A DNA stretch of 63,987 bases from JAGRGG01 sp965217265 (GTDB lineage: Bacteria > Pseudomonadota > Alphaproteobacteria > Geminicoccales > Geminicoccaceae): contig CBDCHP010000008.1 in assembly GCA_965217265.1 (NCBI GenBank), forward strand, positions 1-63,987, given 5' to 3'. Positions 7,652 through 14,977 of this stretch are shown here, piece after piece (position 1 is the first letter of the stretch; every line of letters starts with the position of its first letter). The notes beneath the pieces are model-generated. The model had not been told where the DNA came from. It ran no database searches and saw only the letters and a list, made by a program, of their open reading frames with translations. Position numbers and translations under genes: made by a program.

Positions 7652-10000
7652 TCAGGCCCGCACGCGCGACTTGTCCGGGTCGTAGAACGGGAACCGCACC
7701 ACGGTGGCGGGCAGGCGCTTTTGCTGGCCGTCGAGCCGGCCGACCTCGACCTCGGTGCCGAGATCGGCGTACTCGACGTGGAGGCGGGCGAGCGCCACGG
7801 TCTTCTTGAGCAGGGGCGAGCGGGCGGCGCTGGTGACGGTCCCGACCTGCGCCCGGCCGACGTGGACGCAATCGCCGTTGCCGATCTGCTCGTTGCCGAC
7901 CATCTCCAGCCCGACCAGCTTGCGCTGCGGGTTGGCCTTGCGCCGCTCCAGGGCCGCGCGGCCGATGAAGTCCTCGTCGTTCTTCAGCGCCACGGTAAAG
8001 CCGATCCCGGCCTCGAACGGGTCGGTCTGGTCGTCGAAGTCGTAGCCGCCGAAGACGAGGCCGGCCTCGATGCGGACCGTGTCGAGCGCGTCGAGCCCGA
8101 ACGGCGTGATCTCGTGCGGCCTGCCCGCCTCCACGACCGCGTCCCAGACGGCGGGCGCATCATTGGGGTGGCAAAACACCTCGTAGCCCAGTTCGCCCGT
8201 GTAGCCCGTGCGCGAGACGACGACCGGGATGCCCTCGAAACCGCCGATGCGGCCGATGGTGAAGCGAAACCAGCCGAGTTCGTCCAGCGTCGGCTGCGTC
8301 GGCGCCGTCCAGACGATTTTTTCAAGGATCTCGCGGCTCTTGGGACCCTGCACGCCGACATTGTGCAACTGGTCGGTGGCGGACTTGATCCAGACCTTGA
8401 GGCCCAGCTTCTTCGCCTGTTCTTTCAGCCAGATCCCCGACTGGTCGTCGCCGCCGATCCAGCGGAAGTTCTCTGGCCCCAAGCGAAACAGCGTGCCGTC
8501 GTCGACCATGCCGCCGTGCTCGTAGCACATCGCGGTGTAGACGACCTGCCCGTCGGCGATGCGGCGGACGTTGCGGGTCAGCGTGCGCTGTAGAAGCGTC
8601 TCCGCATCGGGCCCCAGCACCTCGAACTTGCGCAACGGCGAGAGGTCCATGACCACGGCCCGCTCGCGGCAGGCCCAGTACTCGTCGATGGGCCCGTGGT
8701 TGTTGAAGCGGGTCGGCAGCCAGTAGCCGCGATACTCGGTGAAGTTGCGGGTGAGCGCCGAGGTGCGCGGGTGAAAGCCCGTCTCCTTGGTGAGCTGGGC
8801 GGGGGCGTCGGGGGTCATGCGGTAGGCCATCGCTCGCTTGAAGACACTTTGCGCCGGGTAGACGCGGACGTGGATCTCGGACAAGTCCCAGCCGTTGGCG
8901 GCGTCGATGTCGCAAGGACACGCGCTGGAGCCGCAGACCAAGTCGGTGAGCGCTCTCAAGAGCACGTAGTCGCCAGGCCGCGACCAGGGCTCGTCGAACC
9001 AGATGACGTTCTGCGCGTCGACGTTGGTGTTGAAGAAGAAGTTGACCGCCGGCCAGCCCCTGTAGCCCTCGATGCCGTAGGGGGCGAGCTTCGCGCTGAA
9101 ATTGTCGGAGCAGTTCGGGTGGCCGAAGTAGCCCTGGTCCTCGTAGTAGCGGCTGGTGCAGGCGAGGTTGAAGGTGTCGTGCCGGCCGACCGTGTCCTGG
9201 ACCACCTCGACGAGCGGGGTCATGTCGCGGTCGAAGAACTTCGAGAACAGCCCGGGGCCGGGATAGGAGGCGCCGGTGAGGGTCCTGGTCGCGGTCGAGT
9301 CGAGGCCCCGAAGCTTGCCCTCGTCGAGCGAGCGCGCGTTGAAGGCGAGGAAGTCGGAGCACTGCCGGCCCGCGACGTCGATGATCTGGATGTACTCGCC
9401 GGCCATGACCTCGTACGACTCGACGCTGGCCCGGTTGACCCGGAACTCCAGCCTGGGCTCGGTCAAGGGCTCGGGCAGGCGCTCGGCGCCGGCCGGCTTG
9501 ACGACGGCGCGGCGGACGTGGACCAGGACGTTGGTGGGCGGGGTCTGCTCGAACGCCGCCATCGGCCCGCCCGGTGCCGCGACGACGACGAAGAGGGACC
9601 GCTCGGCGCGAAGCCGCACCTCCTCGCCGGGGGGGCTCTCGGCGCCGAACGGGCGCGCGGCCAGGGCCCGGCCGAGGTCGAGGCCGCGCCGCTCCAGCCC
9701 GCGCCGCACGCGCCGCGCGTCCTCGCCGTCGCCGGACAGGATGGCGTGCAGGCCGGCGGGCGCGCCCGTCGCGGTGAGGCCGAGGGCACCGGCGGCCTCG
9801 CGGCCGGCGGCGTCGAAAACGACCAGCTCGATCGGCTGCAAGCCCTCCAGGTCGACCAGTTCGAGCGCGTCGTTGGCGTCGAGGGCGAAGGCGTGCGCGC
9901 CGCCGCCCTCGACAACGTAGCGCTCGCTGCCGGGCGGCAGCGCCGACAGGCCCGGCTCCAGCACGGCCGGGCGTCGCGGCGTGGCGATCAACGGTTCCAT
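7652..10000 (-). CDS. tdm: Trimethylamine N-oxide demethylase (aldolase)
   Basis: Converts TMAO to dimethylamine and formaldehyde, with formaldehyde captured by tetrahydrofolate. The 782-residue length matches two-domain Tdm proteins. After about 150 poorly conserved residues comes a DUF1989 domain to about residue 370, including the cysteine-rich CGSSACPCDIDAANGWD near residues 350-365, proposed metal ligands in this family. A GcvT-like domain follows (about 400-780) with VVSRTGYTGELGYEVF and FEAGIGFTVALK. Start at 10000 gives MEPLIATPRRPAVLEPG. It diverges from tmm, the enzyme that makes its substrate. Confidence 0.93.
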   Translation of the reverse strand: MEPLIATPRRPAVLEPGLSALPPGSERYVVEGGGAHAFALDANDALELVDLEGLQPIELVVFDAAGREAAGALGLTATGAPAGLHAILSGDGEDARRVRRGLERRGLDLGRALAARPFGAESPPGEEVRLRAERSLFVVVAAPGGPMAAFEQTPPTNVLVHVRRAVVKPAGAERLPEPLTEPRLEFRVNRASVESYEVMAGEYIQIIDVAGRQCSDFLAFNARSLDEGKLRGLDSTATRTLTGASYPGPGLFSKFFDRDMTPLVEVVQDTVGRHDTFNLACTSRYYEDQGYFGHPNCSDNFSAKLAPYGIEGYRGWPAVNFFFNTNVDAQNVIWFDEPWSRPGDYVLLRALTDLVCGSSACPCDIDAANGWDLSEIHVRVYPAQSVFKRAMAYRMTPDAPAQLTKETGFHPRTSALTRNFTEYRGYWLPTRFNNHGPIDEYWACRERAVVMDLSPLRKFEVLGPDAETLLQRTLTRNVRRIADGQVVYTAMCYEHGGMVDDGTLFRLGPENFRWIGGDDQSGIWLKEQAKKLGLKVWIKSATDQLHNVGVQGPKSREILEKIVWTAPTQPTLDELGWFRFTIGRIGGFEGIPVVVSRTGYTGELGYEVFCHPNDAPAVWDAVVEAGRPHEITPFGLDALDTVRIEAGLVFGGYDFDDQTDPFEAGIGFTVALKNDEDFIGRAALERRKANPQRKLVGLEMVGNEQIGNGDCVHVGRAQVGTVTSAARSPLLKKTVALARLHVEYADLGTEVEVGRLDGQQKRLPATVVRFPFYDPDKSRVRA

Positions 10001-10134
10001 CGTGCGCCCTCTCCCGTTTGTCTTTAGGTTCTTGGGCAGGGGCTAGACCTTAGCGCCCCGGCGCCTTCGCCGGCAAGGCCCGTGGCCGGGCGCTACCCCC
10101 TAAAACCCTTCGCGGCGTGGGAGGCGATTAATCC

Positions 10135-10161
10135 TTTACGTCTTTTCCGACAAGATATAAT
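10135..10161 (+). promoter_or_regulatory. Candidate tmm promoter
   Basis: A perfect TATAAT (10156-10161) lies 71 bp before the tmm ATG in an AT-rich patch of the tdm-tmm divergent spacer. TTTACG (10135-10140) is a possible -35, but the 15-bp gap is short for sigma-70. The spacer (10001-10231) must also hold the tdm promoter, which I could not place. Confidence 0.4.
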
Positions 10162-10231
10162 TTTTCTTACCATGAAAGACACGGCCCTAGGATCAAGCAA
10201 ACGGTCCTGCCGCCGATCAAGGGAGAGAAGG

Positions 10232-11590
10232 ATGGCCTTGCGTGTCGCGATCATCGGTGCGGGTCCGTGCGGGCTCGGCGCGCTGCGCGCCTTCGAGCAG
10301 GCGCGGCGGGGGGGCGAGGAGCTCCCCGACATCGTCTGCTACGAGAAGCAGAGCGACTGGGGCGGCTTGTGGAACTACACCTGGCGCACCGGGATCGACG
10401 CGCAGGGCGAGGCGGTACACGGCAGCATGTACCGCTACTTGTGGTCGAACGGCCCGAAAGAGTGCCTGGAGTTCGCCGACTACACCTTCGATCGGCATTT
10501 CGGCCAGCCGATCCCCTCCTTCCCGCCGCGCGAGGTGCTCTACGACTACATCCTGGGCCGGGCCAAGGACAGCGATGTCAAGCACCTGATCGCGTTCGAC
10601 ACGATCGTCCGCCGCCTCGCCTACGACGAAGACAAGGGCGCCTTCGCCCTCACCGTCGAGAACCTCGCCGAGCGCCGCAGCAAGACGGAGACGTTCGATC
10701 GCGTCATCGTCGCGTCCGGCCACTTCTCGATCCCGAACGTGCCCTACTTCGAGGGCATCGAGCGGTTTCCGGGCCGCGTCATGCACGCGCACGACTTTCG
10801 CGACGCGCGCGAGTTCGAGGGCAAGAACGTCCTCATCGTCGGCAGCAGCTACTCGGCCGAGGACATCGGCCTGCAGTGCTACAAGTACGGCGCCGCGTCG
10901 GTGACGATGAGCCACCGCACGAAGGCGATGGGCTTCAAGTGGCCAAAGACGATGCGTGAGGTGCCGCTCCTCATGAAGGTCGAGGGCAAGACCGCCCGCT
11001 TCAAGGACGGTTCGAGCCAAGAGGTCGACGCCGTCATCCTCTGCACCGGCTACCAGCACAGCTTTCCCTTCATCGACGACGACCTGCGCTTGCGCACCAA
11101 CAACCGCCTCTACCCCCAGGGCCTCTACAAGGGCGTCGTCTGGACCAAGAACCCCAAGCTCCTCTACCTCGGCATGCAAGACCAGTACTACACCTTCAGC
11201 ATGTTTGACCTGGAGGCGTGGTACGCCCGCGATGTCGTCATGGGCCGGGTCGACCTTCCCCCCCGCGCCGAGATGGAGGCCGAGATCGCCGCGTGGCGGG
11301 CCAAGGAGGACGAGGGCGAGGACTGCTACGACGCCATCGACTTCCAGACCGCCTACTGCGAGGATCTGGCCAAGCTCGTCGACTACCCCGCCTTCGACCT
11401 CAAGACGACGGGCGAACTGTTCAAGGAGTGGGAGCACGACAAGGACGCGGACATCCTTCGCTACCGCGACAAGGCGTTCCGCTCGCCGATCACCGGCACG
11501 ATGTCGCCCGTCCACCACACGCCCTGGGTCGAGGCCCTCGACGACTCGATGCAGACCTTCCTCGACCAGCCGCGGACGAGCGCCGCCTGA
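10232..11590 (+). CDS. tmm: Trimethylamine monooxygenase (flavin-containing)
   Basis: Oxidises trimethylamine to TMAO using FAD, NADPH and oxygen. 452 residues, the normal Tmm length. The FAD motif is VAIIGAGPCGLGAL (residues 4-17). The flavin-monooxygenase signature FxGxxxHxxxF appears as FPGRVMHAHDF near residues 180-190. The NADPH motif is VGSSYSAEDIG near 207. GMQDQYYTFSMFDLEAWYAR is characteristic of bacterial Tmm rather than other FMOs. Start at 10232 is supported by GGGAGAGAAGG; an in-frame start at 10082 lacks such support. Divergent from tdm. Confidence 0.95.
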   Translation: MALRVAIIGAGPCGLGALRAFEQARRGGEELPDIVCYEKQSDWGGLWNYTWRTGIDAQGEAVHGSMYRYLWSNGPKECLEFADYTFDRHFGQPIPSFPPREVLYDYILGRAKDSDVKHLIAFDTIVRRLAYDEDKGAFALTVENLAERRSKTETFDRVIVASGHFSIPNVPYFEGIERFPGRVMHAHDFRDAREFEGKNVLIVGSSYSAEDIGLQCYKYGAASVTMSHRTKAMGFKWPKTMREVPLLMKVEGKTARFKDGSSQEVDAVILCTGYQHSFPFIDDDLRLRTNNRLYPQGLYKGVVWTKNPKLLYLGMQDQYYTFSMFDLEAWYARDVVMGRVDLPPRAEMEAEIAAWRAKEDEGEDCYDAIDFQTAYCEDLAKLVDYPAFDLKTTGELFKEWEHDKDADILRYRDKAFRSPITGTMSPVHHTPWVEALDDSMQTFLDQPRTSAA

Positions 11591-11793
11591 ACCAAGGCCA
11601 CCGGGGCGAGCAGCGGATGGTCGTCTAGAGGGTTCCTTGTCGGGTACGAGAACGGCGCACCACGCCCGGGCGGGCGCTCGGCGGTGCGTGCTTGGCGCGG
11701 GTGAGGCCGAGGATCATCTCCTCGACCGGACCGCCCGTTCCCCGTCGCCGCAGGAAAATCCCTATCCGGCCGACGTTTGCGCGTGTTTCGGTA

Positions 11794-11944
11794 GAACGCT
11801 CGCGCGTGCGCTGACGCGCGGTCTTCTTTTTTCTTTTTTGCGACTTTGGCCGGGGCTGGCCCTCGGCCTCGTGGCCAATCCCCGACGTCAACGCCGGCAA
11901 AAAGAAAGAACAGGCAAAGCCCGCGGCAGCGACGCGAAGCGTTC
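11794..11944 (+). repeat. Dispersed ~150-bp inverted-arm element, copy A
   Basis: Arm 1 begins GAACGCTCGCGCGTGCGCTG and ends in a T-rich run with TTTTTTGC. The core contains GGGGCTGGCCCTCGGC and GTGGCCAATC. Arm 2 ends GACGCGAAGCGTTC. It matches copies at 26053, 32739, 39179 and 60766. It lies about 200 bp past tmm, and its right end overlaps the TGA of the converging MliC-like gene. The 11591-11793 stretch before it shows no gene or signal I can support. Confidence 0.85.
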
Positions 11945-12344
11945 AGCCCTCTTGTGCGATCGCGTGATAGGGCGCGACGCAGGTGCCGTAGGTCGTGCCG
12001 TCGTGGTCGAGCGTCGTCGTGTCGCCGCCCATGGTGACGAACTTGACCATCTCGCCGTTGGTCGGGCCTTCGTAGGTGTAGGTGCCGGCTTCGTAGCCGG
12101 ACAATTTCAACTGGTAGGGCTCGACCGGCCCCATGACGCGGACTTCGCCGCCGATCGGGTCGAACATGGCGGTGAACGTCGTACCGTCGGGGCAGGTGTA
12201 GGTGATGCCGTCCTCCTCCATCCCCATCTTCTCGGGCATGCCGCCGTGGAACGGCTCGATGTTGTCGGCTTCCCCACCGACGCACGCGCCCAACAGGCCG
12301 ACGGCGAGGACCGGGACGACGAAGCGAAGACGATCTTGCAGCAT
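11943..12344 (-). CDS. MliC-like lipoprotein (putative C-type lysozyme inhibitor family)
   Basis: 133-residue precursor. The signal sequence ends in the lipobox LLGAC (Cys about residue 20), so it is probably lipid-anchored. The remainder resembles the MliC beta-barrel: YTCPDGTTFTAMF at the start, GTYTYEGPTNGEMVKFVTMG in the middle, and a closing YGTC, giving the typical cysteine pair. Start at 12344 is preferred over 12410 because it gives a clean signal peptide with GGGGAGA upstream. MliC proteins inhibit C-type lysozyme; activity here is inferred from fold-level likeness only. Confidence 0.7.
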   Translation of the reverse strand: MLQDRLRFVVPVLAVGLLGACVGGEADNIEPFHGGMPEKMGMEEDGITYTCPDGTTFTAMFDPIGGEVRVMGPVEPYQLKLSGYEAGTYTYEGPTNGEMVKFVTMGGDTTTLDHDGTTYGTCVAPYHAIAQEG

Positions 12345-12539
12345 GGGCTGTCTCCCCAAGGGGTAGCGCACTGTCTTTGGGTCGTTCGTCGGGCCGCGGC
12401 CGGTGGCCACCCCAGTTCACATCCTCCCGCGGCTTCGCGTCAGCCTAGACGCCGGATCTTTATTCCACAATGGTGTCTGAGAACCGATCGTTGCCATACC
12501 CCCGTCGGGCGCTAGATTGACGCGATCAGGGAGGCGAGC

Positions 12540-12860
12540 ATGGCACGGTCGAGACAATCTCTAGGTTCGTTGACGCCAAGACTGCCCTCGGCCGTCGTTT
12601 GTCTGGCGTTACTGGCGTCGTCGGCATCGACGCCGGCGTCGGGCGCGGCCTGCCGCTGCCGGGCGGAGGGGCAGACCTACGCGCTCGGCAGCGTCGTCGT
12701 CCTGCGCGCGCCAGGCGGCGGCGCGCGCTGCGTTCGCTGCGTCATGTCGGCCAACGTCACCTCGTGGGAAACGGTCGAGGAGGGGTGCCCGCTCGCCCGG
12801 CGATCGACGCCGATACCGGTGCGCGCTGTACTTCAGCGCGCGACGCGGCAGTCCTTGTAG
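12540..12860 (+). CDS. Small secreted cysteine-rich protein of unknown function
   Basis: 106 residues. A signal peptide (hydrophobic VVCLALLASSAS, cleavage around SGA-AC near residue 36) is followed by a compact segment CRCRAEGQTYALGSVVVL, then CVRCVM, then a closing EEGC. This gives five cysteines in a CxC...CxxC...C arrangement. Its last 28 bp overlap the end of the converging gene, so the C-terminal tail after GCPLA may be dispensable or misread. Unrecognised family. Confidence 0.6.
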   Translation: MARSRQSLGSLTPRLPSAVVCLALLASSASTPASGAACRCRAEGQTYALGSVVVLRAPGGGARCVRCVMSANVTSWETVEEGCPLARRSTPIPVRAVLQRATRQSL

Positions 12861-13498
12861 TCGCGGCCGTCCTTGACGCGCAGGTAGGCGGACGCGCGCT
12901 CGACGGTGAGCGTGACGTCGCGGTCGCGATAGACGCGACGGCGGCCGTCCTGGTCGACCAGATCCAAGTCGAGCGTCTGCCGGCCGGTGTCGACCAGGAC
13001 GGTCGCGTCGCCGCGGTCGAAATCGGCCAGGAAACCGCGCCCGTCGTCGCAGCGGTAGGCGACCTCGCCGCGCCCGCGGCGCCGCTCGTCGCCGCGCGAC
13101 CGGTCGCCGAGGCCGAAGAAGCCCCCCCCGGTGCGGCGGCAATCCTTATAGTCGTCGCGGTCCTCGACCCGCAGGTAGGCGTCGTCGTCGTCGATGGCGA
13201 GGGCGACGCGGTCGCCGCCGCTGCGGCCCTCGTAGCGGCTGGCGCCGCCGTCGCGCCCGGCATAGTCGAGGTCGTAGTCGCGGCCGCCGTCGGTCTGGAC
13301 CCGCGCCCGCCCGCCGTCGCGATCGAAGTCGACGCTGAAGTTGCGCCCGTCCTCGCAGCGAAAGTCGCCGCCGTCTCGATCGGACGAGCCGAGCGAGAAG
13401 TCGCCGCCGAGGATACCGCCGCCGCCCTCGCCCCCCGGCACGACGACGCAGCCGCCGAGTGCCAGGACCGTCGTCACGGTAAAGATCGTCGCCCGCAT
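12833..13498 (-). CDS. Lipoprotein with two tandem MliC-like domains
   Basis: 221-residue precursor with lipobox ALGGC (Cys about residue 17). Two homologous repeats follow. The first opens FRCEDGRNFSVDFDRDGGRA and closes AYLRVEDRDDYKDCR; the second opens YRCDDGRGFLADFDRGDATV and closes AYLRVKDGRDYKDCR. Each repeat has one N-terminal and one C-terminal cysteine, as in MliC-type inhibitors. Very rich in Asp and Arg. Start at 13498 (MRATIFTVTTVLALGG) is chosen over 13567 because it gives a proper lipoprotein signal. It neighbours another MliC-like lipoprotein, so both may defend the envelope. Confidence 0.65.
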   Translation of the reverse strand: MRATIFTVTTVLALGGCVVVPGGEGGGGILGGDFSLGSSDRDGGDFRCEDGRNFSVDFDRDGGRARVQTDGGRDYDLDYAGRDGGASRYEGRSGGDRVALAIDDDDAYLRVEDRDDYKDCRRTGGGFFGLGDRSRGDERRRGRGEVAYRCDDGRGFLADFDRGDATVLVDTGRQTLDLDLVDQDGRRRVYRDRDVTLTVERASAYLRVKDGRDYKDCRVAR

Positions 13499-13674
13499 CG
13501 CTTTCTCCCTGTGCGTCGCGCGATGTCGATTATCAACGCGCGTTGGGCGAAGGCGTAGCGCAGGCATGGCTAATGCGAAAGCGTACCGTGGCGTCGCGAT
13601 GACACCACCGCCGCCCGCAGCGTACCCAAGATCGTCTAAATTTGCCGTCGCTTTTGCTAGGAAAGGTCGGCACC

Positions 13675-14665
13675 ATGAATGGTTCGCGGGCGCTTTGAAC
13701 CGACATAGCCAAGGGTTTGTCGATTGTCTTCGTCGTCTACGGCCACGCCGCCGTCGGCGTGCAGATCGACTTTCCGCTGCCGGATTGGGCCTTCGACACC
13801 TTCGTGCGGCCGTTCAGCCTGTTTTGCATGCCGCTGTTCTTCTTCGTCGCCGGCCTGTTCGCGGCGAGGAGCGTGCGGCGGGACTGGCGCGACTTCATCG
13901 ACCGGACGCTCTTGCACCTCGTCTACGTCTTCATCGTCTGGAACGTGCTGCAATACGCTTCCCGCGTCGCCTTCGCGGGCTTCGCCAACCACGCGATCGA
14001 TTCGATGCGGATCCTCTGGTTTCCCTTGTGGCCGATCAATATCACGCGGTTCATCTGGGAGCTGATCCTCTACTACACGATCCTGCGCCTCGGTCGCGAC
14101 CTGCCGCCGGTGCTCCTGGTCGCCGCCGCCGCCGTGATGTTCGCCGTTCCCTTGGGGGGCGAACACTACGCCTTGCAGCAAAGCTCGCGCTTCATGCTCT
14201 TCTTCGTCCTGGGCTACGCCTGCGCCGACTGGGTCGTGGCCATGACGTGGCGTCCCGGCCGGCCCCTCGTCGGGCTCGGGCTGCTCGCCTGCCTCGTCGC
14301 GCTGCACAGCGGTGCCATCGCCCACCCGCTCGTCGAGTTGGCCGTGCGCGTCTTGGGCGTTGCCGCGGTGCTCGCCGCTTGCATGCACCTCGCCGCCGCC
14401 GGCCGCGGCGCGTGGCTCGGGCGCCACACCTTGCCGATCTTCGTCATGCACACCATCGTCACGGCGGCCGTGCGCGAGGCCTTGCTGCGCACCGGCCTCG
14501 TGACCGACCCCGTCGTGCTCATCCTGCTCGCCACGCTTTGCGGCGTCGCCCTGCCGCTGGCCTTTCACCTCACGATGCAGCGCCTCGGCATGCCCTTGGC
14601 TGTTCGAGCGGCCGGCGTGGTTCTCGCTGCCGCGCACGGCGGGCACCGCCCCTGCCAGGGCGTGA
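13675..14665 (+). CDS. Acyltransferase 3 family membrane protein (in-frame TGA and one frameshift)
   Basis: Integral membrane acyltransferase of the OafA/acyltransferase-3 type, which acylates surface polysaccharides or other glycans. From ATG 13675 (GGAAAGG upstream) it reads MNGSRAL, then an in-frame TGA at 13696-13698, then TDIAKGLSIVFVVYGHA. The family pattern is WxDxAKGxxIxxVVxGH, so the TGA sits exactly where a conserved Trp is expected. About ten hydrophobic segments follow. Near 14605 an extra T shifts the frame; restored, it reads MPWLFERPAW, another family hallmark, and ends AGTAPARA at 14665. Otherwise translation could start at TTG 13717. Confidence 0.75.
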
Positions 14666-14676
14666 GCCGGCGCGGC

Positions 14677-14937
14677 TTATCGGTCCTCGGCATCATCCAC
14701 GGGTTCCAGCGCTTCAGGCTCTTCATACCGCCCGAACATCCCGCCATTGCCGCCCTGGCCGACTTGACTGCCGCGGGCGCGACGGGAATGAGCGCTGCGG
14801 TACTGGCTTGTTTGTTCGTCAGCACCTTCGCGGCGTTCCTCGTTTTGCGGCGGCAGTTTTCAGAGTTTCTTAACCTGTTTGAGGCATTGTTCCATCAGGT
14901 CGGCTTCATCAAGCCTTGTTCGGCAAGTTTTGGGCAT
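14677..14937 (-). CDS. Possible small protein, interrupted by an in-frame TGA
   Basis: A minus-strand frame from ATG 14937 reads MPKTCRTRLDEADLMEQCLK, continues to VKKL, meets TGA at 14860-14862, then runs KLPPQNEERREGADEQTSQY and ends in an acidic tail GRYEEPEALEPVDDAEDR. Composition is protein-like and hydrophilic on both sides of the stop. TGG for TGA would give an 86-residue protein. It faces cheA and converges on the acyltransferase. No family recognised. The 14666-14977 gap otherwise holds nothing I can name. Confidence 0.3.
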
Positions 14938-14977
14938 TCGACCGCGTCGCATCTTTGATGATTACAGGGGAAAGTTG

